The translations under genes and the position numbers were made by a program. Shown in pieces: positions 33,222 to 44,490 of a stretch of DNA of 64,000 nt. The stretch comes from Erinaceus europaeus. Taxonomy: Eukaryota; Chordata; Mammalia; Eulipotyphla; Erinaceidae. The stretch is from positions 78,979,589 through 79,043,588 of the forward strand of contig NC_080177.1 in the NCBI RefSeq assembly GCF_950295315.1. Direction: 5' to 3'. Under the pieces are notes generated by a model, which had not been told where the DNA came from, ran no database searches, and was given only the letters and a program-made list of their open reading frames with translations. Positions within the stretch are counted from its first letter, which is position 1; each line of letters starts with the position of its first letter.

Positions 33222-34034
33222 ATTTTTTTTGCTACCAGGTTTGTCACTAGGGCTCAGTGTCTGCACAACAAATCCCCTACTCCTGGTAGTTACTTTTTCT
33301 CTTTTTTTTTCCTTATTATTATTATTTTTTGCTAGAGACAGAGAAAATGAGAGGGAAGGGGAGATACAGAGGGAGAGAAAAAGAGAGACATCTGGACCAC
33401 TGCTTCACTGTTCATGAAGTGTCCTTGTAGGAACTGAGCAAAAAGAAATTCATGTAAGATGGTAAATAACAGACAAATGAACCTAGACTCAGGCAACCCA
33501 AGGGTTAAGTAGACAATTGCAAGGCAGGCCTGTCTCTGAGAAAAGAAGCAATTCTCAGGAGTTAGAGCTGCCACAAGAGAAAAGCCTGGGAGTCTGCAAA
33601 AACAGGAGATAAATCCAAGGACAGACTCTGAGGAAACAGTCTGGAAGCCTAGAGTCAGGAGAAGGAGGTAACCAGCAGGCAGAGAAAGACCACTCCCCTT
33701 CCCTGCACCTGGGGACCATAGATAACTACTGTGTAAAACTGTCATTGTGTAGCTGAACCTGTCGCGTAGTCTGTAATCTGAAATGTATGTATATCCTAGT
33801 AGGACTTGGGTACGGGGTCGATGACCAGAGGGCTGGTGTGGCAGCCCCTCGGGAACTCCACCCTAGCCGGCTAGAACAATAAAGGCTCTTTGCTTTCACA
33901 TCACCCCAGTCTCTTGGTGCTTCCTTAGATTTGCAGTCCAACATCCCCTCTGCAGATGAGGGCCGGGGCTTGAGCCCAGACCCTGGCACATGGGAGTCCA
34001 TGCACTCTAAAAGCTGCATCACCACCTAGCCCCT
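33222..34034 (-). mobile_element. ES2b-like SINE split by a solo LTR
   Basis: Antisense parts 33222-33425 (tail and middle) and 33944-34034 (tRNA head, ending CACCACCTAGCCCC) flank the LTR at 33426-33943. Confidence 0.85.
33426..33943 (+). mobile_element. Solo LTR of a class I-like (gamma-retrovirus-like) ERV
   Basis: A 518-bp block starting TGTAGGAACTGAGC and ending TCCAACA, with AATAAA at 33878-33883 followed by GGCTCTTTGC. It splits a minus-strand SINE, whose two halves lie at 33222-33421 and 33944-34034. The flanking 4-base repeats are TCCT (33422-33425) and TCCC (33944-33947), one mismatch. A 4-base duplication fits gamma-retrovirus-like integration. Confidence 0.78.
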
Positions 34035-34694
34035 GACATTTTGACTTTTCAAACCCTTTGAAACTTTGGTGGTTATCAGAGGTATGTTTCCTTCTTGGGC
34101 TTGTGTTCAGCATAAACTTTGGCTCAAAAGTTGCAGTTTCATCCAACTGGAGAGGTGAAAGTCCACTTGAAAAATTCAAAGACCAAGACATGTCGAGGTT
34201 TTTTACTCGACCATCCGCATTCCCCGCAGTCTCTCCTCACAACAAGCCTGAGAGCTGTTGGTGGAAGGGTAGGAACCAAGGGCAGCGGGAGAAATGAAAA
34301 TTTATCCCACCCTTCCCGCACTGACTTGCCCAAGAAACTTCTGGAAACCCAAGATCATGACACCGCCCTGTTAGAGAAGGACTCCTAACACGTTATTGCT
34401 TCACCGCTAGGCTGTTTTGCTGGAGCTGCAGTGAGCACACCAGCAAAGCACAGACCCTTCCTCTCAGGAGTTTCCAGTTCTGAATCTCACTCCAGACATC
34501 CGTCCAGTAAGGGGTGTCTTCACTGTGCTCTCCAGGGTCCTGTCCATGATCCACAGTCGGTGTTGCGCACACGCTCTGACCCTTCTCAGCTATGGCTGCC
34601 ATGTTCACATGTTGCAGCCCTCAAACGTCCTGCTTCTCTACCTCCTCCATTGTTCTTTGAACCCTGGGCTACAGCACTGAGGCACCTTCCAAAG
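34035..34694. other. Unassigned, no gene
   Basis: GC-balanced unique-looking DNA with several short open frames, none recognisable. Confidence 0.45.
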
Positions 34695-34709
34695 AAATGG
34701 CAGACTGAT

Positions 34710-35070
34710 GGGGGTCGGGCGGTAGCGCAGTGGGTTAAGCGCATGTGGCGCAAAGCATAGGGATGGGCGTAAGGATCCCTGTTTGAGCCCCCGGCTCCCC
34801 ACCTGCAGGGGAGTCACTTCACAGGTGGTGAAGCAGGTCTGCAGGTGTCTGTCTTTCTCTCCCCCTCTCTCTCTTCCCTTCCTCTCTCCATTTCTCTCTG
34901 TCCTATCCAACAACGAACAACATCAACAATGGCAATAATAATAACCACAATGAGGCTACAACAACAAGGGCAACAAAAAGGGGAAAAAAATGGCCTCCAG
35001 GAGTGGTGGATTCATGGTGCAGGCACCGGGCCCCAGCAATAACCCTGGAGGGAAAAAAAAAAAAAAAAAA
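34710..35070 (+). mobile_element. ES2b SINE with TSD
   Basis: Complete. Flanked by AGAAATGGCAGACTG (left) and AGAAATGGCAGATTG (right). Confidence 0.93.
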
Positions 35071-35269
35071 AGAAATGGCAGATTGTTGTCACAGCTGCCT
35101 GGCCCAGTTGCAACCTGGCAAATGCCTTTGCTTCCTCCCTCTCCTGCTTGTGACTCTGTTCACCACAGAACCTCCTCCCTGCCACCTGACCCTGGATGAG
35201 TTTCACACTCCAACTTGCTTCCAAGTGGAACATCTGTCTTTCCTTTCCTTCCCTCCCTGGGCTGAAGAA
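35071..35269. other. Unassigned, no gene
   Basis: No recognisable feature. Confidence 0.5.
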
Positions 35270-35560
35270 TAATGGTGGGGTGGGGGTTAAGATGTGAACA
35301 TGAAGAAATTCAAAGATGTCTAGTTGGACTCCAAGGCAGTTACCACATCTTTCTCAGGCGTTAGTGGTCCCATGCCATTTGCATTCTGGACTTAGCTTTA
35401 AGGTACAGTTCCTGGGCCTCTGGTGTATATATGATGGTAGAAAAGGAATTAAGTTGGGGAAAGAGTGCAGACACTTCTGGAAAGAAGATAAGTCGCTCCT
35501 ATATGTCAATAACTGGATTGTAAACCACTAGCCCCCCAGTAAGGGGGGTTGGGAGATATG
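35270..35560 (+). mobile_element. Possible LINE-1 3' end
   Basis: The last 60 bases (CAATAACTGGATTGTAAACC, then ACTAGCCCCCCAGTAA) resemble other L1 ends here. The upstream part is not distinctive. Confidence 0.35.
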
Positions 35561-35616
35561 ATTCCTGAGAATAAGAGTTACATTATCTGTTATTATTGAT
35601 AAGAAGTCCTTTGTGG

Positions 35617-35957
35617 GGGACTGGGCAGTAGCGCAGCAGGTTAAGCGCACATGGCACAAAGCTCAAGAACCAGAGAACGGATCGAGCCTCCGGCTCCCCA
35701 CCTACAGGGGGGTCACTTCACAAGTAATGAAACAGGTCTGCAGGTGTCTATCTTTCTCTCCCCCTCTCTGTCTTCCCCTCCTCTCTCCATTTCTCTCTGT
35801 CCTATCCAACAACAATGACAGCAATAACAATAATAACACCAACAACGGTAAACAACAAGGGCAACAAAAAGGGAAAAACAGCCTTCCAGAGCAGTGGATT
35901 CATAGTGCAGGCACCAAGCCCCAGTGATAACCATGTAGGCAAAAAAAAAAAAAAAGA
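35617..35957 (+). mobile_element. ES2b SINE with TSD
   Basis: Complete. Flanked by AGAAGTCCTTT on both sides. Tail stem arms are mutated (CCTTCCAG / CCATGTAGG). Confidence 0.9.
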
Positions 35958-36442
35958 GAAGTCCTTTTTGTCTTAATTACATGGTGATGAATTGGCTTCA
36001 TATCTTTCTCTCTAAACCAAGACATGAACACACAAGAGTGACTGCAGGTAAATATTGCTAATTACATAACCAAATATTCGACTCCTTTGGTTAAAAATGG
36101 CACTTCTTAGCACTTGTAATAAAAGCTATTCTTTTCAGTGCTACATAAATACGTGGGCTAGAAGTTACTTATGATTATGCATTTCTCTTTCATGTTATGA
36201 CAATTTTTTTTCTATCCACAGGAAATCTGGCCTATTCAGACAAAAATGTTCCTACTCTGGAAACAACTTAAACAGAGGTTATTTAGCAAGATAATCACTG
36301 CCTCTCAACGGTCTCCGCTTTCAAGGTGTTTCAGTTTGGGGACTTTCAGTTTGGGTCATAGGTTGCTTTATTTTGGTTTCGGTTCTCCTATCTGAATGTC
36401 TAATATCAACCTACTCCTACCTGTTACCTAGGAGAATTCTCC
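35958..36442. other. Unassigned, no gene
   Basis: AT-rich, no recognisable feature. Confidence 0.5.
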
Positions 36443-36809
36443 TGCCGGTCTAGCTTTGTGGGTGGGAGACAGACGACCAGGGACTCACGGCTGAGCTGGG
36501 AAGCAGTATCTCGTTTATTAATCAGATACATCGCCTTTTATGCAGCTCTTCACCAGAAGTGGGAAGCAAAAGGAAATGACTAGGAGAGGGGGCGGAGCAA
36601 AAAAAGAGCTCAAACAGAACATAGAAAGCTTCCATCTAACCAGTGGGGATTAAACCAATACCCTGCAGGCAGGGCGGGACCCAGGTAAAACAGGGATTAT
36701 GTAAACAGACCACATGGTAAGTAATACAAGCGAACCTAATGTGATGATCAAAACAGAAGGTCTTATATAAGCAGAATTTAGAAGCATACCAACAACCTCC
36801 CAACAAGCA
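36443..36809 (-). mobile_element. LTR-like block, minus strand
   Basis: Reverse complement starts TGTTGGGAGGTTG, contains a TATA-like TATATAAG and an AATAAA (near 36515) and ends CCGGCA, the outline of an ERV LTR of about 367 bp. No matching flanking duplication, polypurine tract or primer-binding site was seen, so the ends or the nature of the element may be misjudged. Confidence 0.5.
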
Positions 36810-36873
36810 AATGTCAAAGCAACTGCAAAGGCAGATGTAGTTTCAAGTTTCCTGTGAGGAAAGCCTCTCTGGT

Positions 36874-37072
36874 TCGGGGGCTGGGCAGTGTTGCACCCTG
36901 CTGAGTGCCCACGTTACAATGTTCAAGAACCCAGGTTCAAGCCCCTGGCCCCTGTCTGTAGGAGTGGGAGGAAGCTTCACGAGTGGTGTAGCAGGGCTGC
37001 AGGTATCTCTTTGTCTCTTCCTCCTTTTTGATTTCTCACGGTCTCTATTCAATAATAAACAAAGAATAAAAA
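36874..37072 (+). mobile_element. ES1 SINE
   Basis: Complete, with worn end (CAATAATAAACAAAG). Confidence 0.87.
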
Positions 37073-37103
37073 CTTGCTGGTTCTTATGAGGTAATAAACA
37101 TCC

Positions 37104-37577
37104 CTATCTTCTGCTGCAGGTAAGATTAAACCTCCATGAATGGACAAAAGTACTAGGATTAGCATCCGAAAGGTGCCAACATGTGTTCTGCAACTCCAAA
37201 GTACATGAGGCTGCTGGTAAAGTAAAGTAAACTCCAAAGTAAAGGTCTGCTGGTGGGGGGCTGGGCTGCACAGGAGGAGTATGGTCACTGTGGGTTGGAA
37301 CAAATGAATCTAACGCAGACACTGGAGGACAGATTTGGGCCCATGCGTGGTGCTCCCCTGTATCTGCCAGAGATGGTGAGGGTTGATTATTAGACGGAAG
37401 GTGTTTGGAACTGATCCACGACAGATCTGACATCACAGGAGGAGGGTGAGGGGAAGCCAATCCATAAGAGTCAGATTTAGAGTTATCAGTTCCAGGTGTG
37501 GGGAATTTCCTGACTGAATGCAAAAAGCAAGGAAAGTCAGAAAGAACTCCATTGTCATATAGAACTGAGCTCACCAA
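37104..37577 (-). other. Unassigned proline-rich ORF next to the LTR-like block
   Basis: A 157-codon minus-strand open frame, rich in Pro and Ser, with no domain I recognise. It lies on the 5' side of the minus-strand LTR-like block at 36443-36809, where a retroviral internal region could sit, but there is no zinc knuckle, protease or RT signature. It may be ERV remnant or chance. Low confidence that it is a gene. Confidence 0.2.
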
Positions 37578-38189
37578 AAATGAACCATAGCTGTCAAAGC
37601 AAGGGAAAGTGGTTTAGGTAAGAAGCCAAGCATGAGGTTATCGCTACAAGCCAAGCTGGGTGGTGCCCAGCCAAAGTTACAGTCAGCCTTTATTGGCCTC
37701 AGACAAGAGAGGTTTAGTGCATGGGAAGCAGTTCCTATGAAGGAGATAAGGACATCACAGCTCAAAAGACAGAGTGAGAGATGGGTGCAGGGCTGGTCCC
37801 AGCTCTACCATTAGAGGGGGTCTCTGTTTTGAATAAGGACATCATTCAAAGGTCTGGTTGGCTCACCTGTAAGAGATTTGGCTATTGGTCATGCAGGCAA
37901 CAGGTGTGATTAATGAGTATAAACCCTGCTCCCCAGGTTAGGTCTGGGAGAAGCCATATGTATCCTACTGTCTAAGCTACAGGAGGTAACCTGTGTGCCT
38001 CCTTTCTGCTCAAAAATATTATCTGCTGTGAGGGGCAAAGTTCAGAACTTACAACTATGGGGTGTGCTGTATTCAAAGTGTTTTAAATATTCCAGAAATA
38101 TTTAAAAATCGGGAGCTATTTTCCAAAATGGGAACCCCATCTGCTATATTCTTGCCTCTAGTTTCCAGATTATTAAACAATTTGTTCTT
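37578..38189. other. Unassigned, no gene
   Basis: Could be ERV internal remnant linked to the LTR-like block at 36443, but no motif supports it. Confidence 0.4.
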
Positions 38190-38590
38190 CTGTATATCTT
38201 AATGGTTTTTCAGACACCAAGTTGCAGATGCTACCATGATGCCAACCTGACTCCCCGGGGCAGAGGGCCTCACCAATGTACCCAGGAACCCCGTTTCCCC
38301 AGATCCCTGCCCCACTAGGGAAAGATAGGAGCAGGCTGGGAGTAAGGATCGACCTGCCCATGTTCCATGGAGAAGAAATTATAGAAGCCAGACTTCCTAC
38401 CTTCTGCACCTTATAATGATGCTGGGTCCATGGTCCCAGAGGGATAAAGAACAGGAAAGCTTCCAATGGAGGGGATGGGATATAGAACTCCAGTGGTGGG
38501 AAATGTATGGAATTTTACCCCTTTTATCCTATGGTTTTGTTGAGACTTTCTATTTTCTATTTTATAAATAAATTTTAGAAAAGTAAAAAA
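38190..38590 (+). mobile_element. LINE-1 3' UTR, plus strand
   Basis: Shares ACCTTCTGCACCTTATAATG, GGTCCCAGAGGGATAAAGAA and TCCAGTGGTGGGAAATG with the other L1 tails. Ends in ATAAATAAATTTT and an A-rich tail. Confidence 0.8.
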
Positions 38591-39400
38591 TAATTTAAAA
38601 AAAAGAAACTAAAAAAATGGGAGCTAGGAATCTGGGTGTCAGGGCATGGGTGACAGTGATTAGTACACATATCTGTGAGTGTACAAATGTTCACTGAATT
38701 GTAAATTTTAGGTAAATTGCATGGTGTTATGGGCTGGATGTTTGTGATACACACACACCATATGCTGAATGTTCTAACCCCTAACGTAAGAGTATTTGGA
38801 GGTTGAGCCTTTTGGCAATGGCTTAGATGAGGTCATGAATGTGAGGTGGGATTTGCCCCTCAATAAGACAAGGGTGACAGAGAGAACTTCTCTCCGCAAA
38901 CACACTGCAAGGCAGGGTCACATGAGCACCGTCAGACAAGGGATATGGGAAGTGTCAGCACTTTTATCTTAGACTTTCCAGTCTCCAGATGTGTGAGAAA
39001 ACTTTATCTGTTGTATAAGCTACTCATCAACTTTGTTATGACAGCCCAAGCTGACTGAGACATGTGGCATATAGACATGTCAATTATATCTCAACAAGCT
39101 GAGGTGTTGCTGTTGTTTAGGGGAGAGAAGGAAAGGGGGGTAAAAAAAAAAAAAGGCAGCCGCAGGAACTACAGCATCTGTTGCTTTTCCTTTTTGGAAA
39201 CCACCTGTGCAAAGCATGGGATCAGGAAGCCATTTTCCAGAATCCCATTATTCCCACTAAAGAAGCCAACTTTCACCTCAGAGGAGCTCACAAAAGGGCA
39301 TCCTATGACACAGAGAATGATTTCTCTCAAATATAAAGCATAGCAAGCTAAAATGGCTAATAAATTATGGGGGGAAATCCAAAGGAAATTACAATAACAG
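38591..39400. other. Unassigned, no gene
   Basis: 38640-39065 reads like an old mammalian repeat (ATGCTGAATGTTCTAACCCC, then TTGGAGGTTGAGCCTTTTGG, as in MER/Charlie-like DNA elements), not identified. The remainder is unrecognised. Confidence 0.4.
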
Positions 39401-39595
39401 GGCCAGGTAGTGGCGCACCTGGTTAAGTGTGCAAGGACCCAGGTTCAAGTCCCTAGTCCCCACCTTCAGGGGGAAACTTTCATAAGTGGTAAAGCAGGGC
39501 TGCAGGTGTCATGCTGTCTCTCTCTCTCTCCCACTTCCTTCTTAATTTCTGGTTGTCTTTATCAATAAAGAAGGATTTAAAAAATATAAAACTAC
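39401..39595 (+). mobile_element. ES1 SINE
   Basis: Nearly complete, missing bases between A and B boxes. Imperfect ACAATAA flanks. Confidence 0.88.
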
Positions 39596-39689
39596 AATAA
39601 TTTTAAATTAAAAGGTCTTCAGTATAAATACAATGGACAAATAAAGTTATATATATATTATGCCCTTATATTTTACAATGACATATCAA

Positions 39690-39766
39690 TTTTTGTTGTT
39701 GTTGTTGTCACTGCAGATTCACCACTCCAGGCCATCTTTTTCAGATAGATAGAGATAGGAAAACGG
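39690..39766 (-). mobile_element. ES2 SINE fragment
   Basis: Antisense tail and (TTG) tract only. A plus-strand copy follows at once. Confidence 0.5.
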
Positions 39767-40052
39767 GGGGAGGGGGAGGCTGGGTGATGGCACACCCGGC
39801 TAAGTACACATAGTACTAAGCATAAGGACCCACAGAAGGACTGGTGTTTAAGTCCCTGCTCCCCACCTGCAGGACAGTGAAGCAGGTCTGCAAGTGTCTT
39901 TTCTCTCTCCCTTTCCACTCCCTCTCTATCTCCTCTTCCCCTTTCAATTTCTCTTTGTCCTATCGAATTAAATGGGAAAGAAAAAAAAAGGAAAAAAATA
40001 GCCACCAGGAGTAAGTAGTTCATAGTGCTAGTACCAAACCCCAGCGATGGGA
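39767..40052 (+). mobile_element. ES2b SINE, older
   Basis: Complete head (GGCTGGGTGATGGCACACCC), short middle, worn tail (ACCAGGAGTAAGTAGTTCAT). Confidence 0.83.
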
Positions 40053-40660
40053 GAGAGAGAGAGATGAAAGCTGAGAAGAAACACCATAGTGCTGAAGTTT
40101 CCATCAGTGCAGCTGTGGACTGGACTTGAACCTGGGTTGTGAGTGACACAAAGAGTGCATTGTTTAACAGACTGTCTTGCTGCACCTTTGTGAATGATAC
40201 TGTTGATAGAAGACACTGTGTAGCGTTTCCCACAATACATATATAACCCAGTTTGGGAGCCGAGTCAACAACTGTAGCAACTTGATGTTGGCTAAGACTA
40301 CCAGTGTGGTCCTGCAGCACTTCCAAAGTTGATGACCTCACTTCCCCTAGGAGCTGGTCAGAAAAGCCATTAGAAAGTGCCTGGCTTTATAGAATCAACC
40401 CACTTCCTTCTGTGCTGAATTCCTTAGAGCTCTGTTTTGATTCCTAAGGCAGCACAGTCTGGAAAGACGGATTGTTCAGCTCATGGCATCTAACTACACA
40501 GTTGGATGGCATCTCAGATGTCTCTAGTAAGTTAATTTAGAGTCACTGTTAAGCATGAACTCAGCAATAAAGCACAACGATTCATCTTTTTCTCCTCTAA
40601 GTGGTTTCAATAGCTCTCTTTTGACCTCCCTGCTCCCCTGCCCATAGTTGTTATGTCTTT
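40053..40660. other. Possible tRNA-like SINE relic, then unassigned
   Basis: 40060-40195 contains GGACTTGAACCTGGGTTGTG, a tRNA-like B-box complement. The rest holds nothing recognised. Confidence 0.4.
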
Positions 40661-40677
40661 AAGAATTAGACCTCCAA

Positions 40678-40973
40678 GGGAGTCAGGTGGTAGCGCAGTG
40701 GGTTATGCGCAGGTGGCGCAAAGCACAAGAACCAGCATAAGGATCCTGGTTTGAGCCTCCCGCTCCCCCACCTGCAGGGGAATCACTTCACAGGAGGTGA
40801 AGTAGGTCTGCAGGTGTCTGTCTTTCTCTCCTCCTCTCTGTCTTCCCTTCCTCTCTCCATTTCTCTCTGTCCTATCCAACAACGACGACATCAACAACAA
40901 CAACAATAATTACAACAATAGAACAACAAGGGCAACAAAAGGGAATAAATAAATATTTTTAAAAAGGAAAAAA
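40678..40973 (+). mobile_element. ES2a SINE with 17-base TSD
   Basis: Complete. Flanks AAGAATTAGACCTCCAA (40661-40677) and AAGAATTAGACTTCCAA (40974-40990). Confidence 0.94.
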
Positions 40974-40980
40974 AAGAATT

Positions 40981-41100
40981 AGACTTCCAATGGAGGGGAT
41001 AGGATACAGAGCTCTGGTGATGGGAATTGTATGGAATTGTACCCCTCTTATCCCACGGTCTTGTCGATCATTATTAAATCAATAAACAAAATGAAAAAAA
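40981..41100 (+). mobile_element. Short LINE-1 3' end
   Basis: CTTCCAATGGAGGGGATAGG to ATTAAATCAATAAAC: the last 110 bases of the local L1 tail type. An ES2a SINE sits directly upstream. Confidence 0.75.
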
Positions 41101-41160
41101 ATCAGGCTTTTCTCAGAGCCAGAATTTTTACTTTCTTTCTATTTATTTTTCATTTTTCTT

Positions 41161-41443
41161 TTTTTTTTGCCTCCAGGGTCATCCCTGGGGCTTGGTGCTG
41201 GTCCTGTGGACCCACAGCTCCTGGAAGCCATTTTTTCCTCTTTTTTTTTTTTCCAATTGGATAGGACAGAGAGAAATTAAGAGAGCAGGGGGAGATAGGA
41301 AGGCAGATACCTGCAGACATGCTTCACTGCTTGTGGGGCATTCCACCTGCAGGTGGGGAGCAGGGGTTCGAATCCAAACCCTTGTGTGGGTCCTTGCACT
41401 TAGTACTATGTGCACTTAACTGGAATGCACCCTCACCTGGCCC
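41161..41443 (-). mobile_element. ES2b SINE, short middle
   Basis: Antisense, complete: GCCTCCAGGGTCATCCCTGG to CACCTGGCCCC. Confidence 0.88.
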
Positions 41444-41783
41444 CGGATTTTCACTTTCTCTGAAGCTCCTTGCCCTACATAGCTCCCTGCCCCCCTGCCC
41501 CTCAGGTACCTGAACGAAGCCAGTGGGTAACACAGAAGTCACCCAGCAGAGAAGTCACTGTGCTTACCGTGTTGTCTATGCTCTAAGATCAAGCTCTTGA
41601 CTCTTTTTACTGTTCCAGGCTGACCTTTTCAAATAGATAGATACCAGATGGATGGATGGATGGCGACACAGACAGAGGCATAACAGAAGCTTTCTCCAGG
41701 GCTATGGAGAACTGACTCAAGCTTGGGTCAAGTATATGAAAAATCAGGTGCACTATTCAAGTGGGTTATTTTTGCCAATTCCA
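41444..41783. other. Unassigned, no gene
   Basis: Contains a GATG run near 41650. 41640-41755 may be a decayed SINE. Confidence 0.4.
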
Positions 41784-41798
41784 GACTCTTGATTCTTT

Positions 41799-42048
41799 TT
41801 TTTATTTTTAATTTTAAAAAATTTTTAATTTTAATTTATGTATATTTATTTATTTATTTATTTGGATAGAGATAGCCAGAGATGGGGATGGAAGAAGGTG
41901 ATAGAGAGGAAGAAATACAGACAGACACCTGCAGCCCTGCTTCGCCACTCATGAAGCTTTCCCCCTGCAGGTGGGGACCAGAGGCTTGAACCCGGGTCCT
42001 TGTGCACTGTAACATGTGAGCTCAACCAGGTGTGTCACCACCAGCTCT
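41799..42048 (-). mobile_element. ES1 SINE with exact TSD
   Basis: Antisense with long T/A-rich tail. Flanked by GACTCTTGATTCTTT at 41784-41798 and 42049-42063. Confidence 0.94.
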
Positions 42049-42063
42049 GACTCTTGATTCTTT

Positions 42064-42403
42064 AAGAGCTGTTTTCTCAAAATATTTTCCTTCCTCCCTC
42101 CCTTTTTTTTTTCTTTCCTTCTTTCTTATTGTTTACCCATGTCTAGCTACTAGGGGAGAAACTAAAATAGCTAACTAGTTGTTGAAGTTAAGGCCTTCTG
42201 AGAGGCAGCGGGTATCAGGTGACAGACAGGAGAAGCTAGAAAACCCTCAGCTGCAGCCACTTAATGTGGCCCAAGGAGCTGTGTTTCAGCAGCCATCCAA
42301 GGCTGTACTAGCCTGTATATAGAAACAGAATTCCTGTGTTGAGTCATGATCCTGAAGGTTCAAAAGCTTATAGTATGGCCAACACAGTCTCTTTCAAGAA
42401 GAC
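42064..42403. other. Unassigned, no gene
   Basis: A TTTC/TTCC tract lies at 42088-42128. Otherwise featureless. Confidence 0.5.
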
Positions 42404-42595
42404 ATAACACCAGGTTGAGCACACATGTCACAATGCACAAAGACCCAGGTTCGAGCCTCTGGTCCTACAGAGGTAAAAACTTTGCGAGTGGTGAAGCAGG
42501 GCTGCAGGTGTCTCTCTGTCTCTCTTCCTCTCTATCTCCCCTTTCCCTCTCGAGTTCTGTCTCTATTCAATAAATAAATAAAGATGATAAGAAAT
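42404..42595 (+). mobile_element. ES1 SINE, head truncated
   Basis: Starts at CCAGGTTGAGCACACATGTC, ends in AATAAATAAATAAAGATGAT. Confidence 0.87.
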
Positions 42596-42614
42596 GTTTT
42601 TAAAAGTAATAAAG

Positions 42615-42908
42615 AGTCGAGCTGTAGCACAGCGGGTTAAGCGCAGGTGGCGCTAAGCTCAAGGACCGGCGTCAGGATCCCGGTTCGAGCCCCCGGCTCT
42701 CCACCTGCAGGGGAGTCCCTTCACAGGCGGTGAAGCAGGTCTGCAGGTGTCTGTCTTTCTCTCCCTCTCTGTCTTCCCCTCCTCTCTCCATTTCTCTCTG
42801 TCCTATCCAACAACAACGACATCAATAATAACTACAACAATAAAACAACAAGGGCAACAAAAGGGAATAAATAAATTAAATTAAATTTAAAAAAAAATAA
42901 AAAATAAT
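42615..42908 (+). mobile_element. ES2a SINE with exact TSD
   Basis: Complete. Flanked by AAAAGTAATAAAG at 42602-42614 and 42909-42921. Confidence 0.94.
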
Positions 42909-43017
42909 AAAAGTAATAAAGTCACATATTTATACATGTATGGAAAATTTTCTTTCATTCAGAAAAAGTTATCAATATTGGCCCTTAGAGAAGAAATGTT
43001 TGTCTGAAAGAGTTTAT

Positions 43018-43275
43018 TTATTTATTTTCTTTTTGCCTCTGGGTTTGTCACTGGGGCTCAGTGCCTGCACTACAAATCCATTGCTCCTGGAGGCCATTTT
43101 TATTTCATTGTTGTTGTCGGGTAGGACAGAGAGAAATTGAAAGAGGAGGAGAAGGCAGAGGAAGAGAAATAGACACCTGCAGACCTGCTTCATTACTTCT
43201 GAAGCAAACTTCCCCCTGCAAGTGGGGACCCAGGGGCTCGAACCGGGATCCTTGCGCTGGTCCTTGTGCTTCACA
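43018..43275 (-). mobile_element. ES2b SINE, short middle, head truncated
   Basis: Antisense. Stops in the tRNA head at TCCTTGTGCTTCACAT. Confidence 0.86.
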
Positions 43276-44168
43276 TTACTCTGAGGAAGGGGCAACAGCC
43301 AAGGTCTAGGATTTTTTGCAAAAACCTGTCTGATCCCCAGGGGCTCAGAGGAGTCTGGTACAGCTTCTCTGGCTTCTACAAGGCAGCAGGCAGCCCTCAC
43401 CCCTCACTGGCACACCTGCAGACAGCAACTCTGAAAAAAAAAAATGCTGTGGAAATTGCTTCCTCTTTCCTGTGCTGCTGTAGAGAAGCGTTTGTGATAA
43501 TTAGAAATAACTTCCTTTTCCAGTGGGGAAGGGAGTATGTATGGCTTCACAGGGCTCCCAAGTCCCCACGCCACTCAACTTGCCTCAAACACCATGTCTG
43601 TTGCTAGACAACCACAAGCCAGACTTCAAGAGAGGACTTTCAACTTTTTCTCTCTGAAGTTCTCTATGCAGTGCTGGCCCAGCTTATCCTCACTCTTGCT
43701 TTAGAAAAACAACAGATCAGGACACACAGGGACATTCTGTAACTTCAAAGGAGGCTTTGCATGTGTTGCTGCAGAAATAACAACACTGTTTATGAGCACA
43801 GAGCAGAATAACGTCTCCGCTTCGCAAGTTTTGCCAGCGACTCCATTCCTTCCCTTCTCTGGGATGTCAGTGTGATAGGCAAACCCCTTCTGGTGTTGGG
43901 AGGATTTTTTTTTTCTTTTTCTTTTCATGTTCCTTCTTCCAGAGACTAAAGAGTGATGGGTTGGAAACTATAAAGAAAACCCTTCAAAAAAATGTAAATA
44001 AATAGAAGCAGGAAATTTTTCTTGTTCTTCAACTGACAGGATGTGAAAAAGTCCTGGGCCTGGGATCTCTTTCAACATTTCCTCACATTTTCCATCCGGG
44101 CCAGGCTGGCCCAGTATCACTCCTGAACCTCTCCTTTATGTCTGGAAACCTAGAAGGATTAGCAGGAC
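43276..44168. other. Unassigned, no gene
   Basis: GC-balanced unique-looking sequence with poly-A near 43434-43444 and a T tract near 43908. No exon recognised. Confidence 0.45.
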
Positions 44169-44490
44169 AGCGAGTCGGGCGGCGGCTCAGCGGGTTAAGC
44201 GCATGTGGTGCAAAGCTCAAGGACCGGCCTAAGGATCCTGATTTGAGCCCTGGCTCCCCACCTGCAGGGGGGTCGCTTCACAGGTGGTATTATTGTTGTT
44301 GTGGTGGTGGTGGTGAAGCAGATCTGCAGGTGTCTATCTTTCTCTTCCCTTCTGTCTTCCCCCTCCTCTCTCCATTTCTCTCTGTCCTATCCAACAACAA
44401 CAACGACAACAATAATAACTACAACAATAAAACAAGGGCAAAAAAATGGAATAAATAAATTAAATTAATATTAAAAAAATTTTTTTAAAA
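44169..44490 (+). mobile_element. ES2a SINE with internal 25-base insertion
   Basis: Complete, but GTATTATTGTTG and GTGGTGGTGG separate CACAGGTG from GTGAAGCAGATC (44287-44312), where other copies read straight through. Imperfect ATTAGNAGGAC flanks. Confidence 0.9.

Noticed and set aside
34119..34760. Overlapping open frames at 34.1-34.8 kb as a possible gene
   Set aside because: No splice-bounded structure, no recognisable domain, and the last part runs into a SINE head.
39673..40341. 222-codon minus-strand open frame
   Set aside because: Its middle and 3' half are an antisense ES2 SINE; no independent domain.
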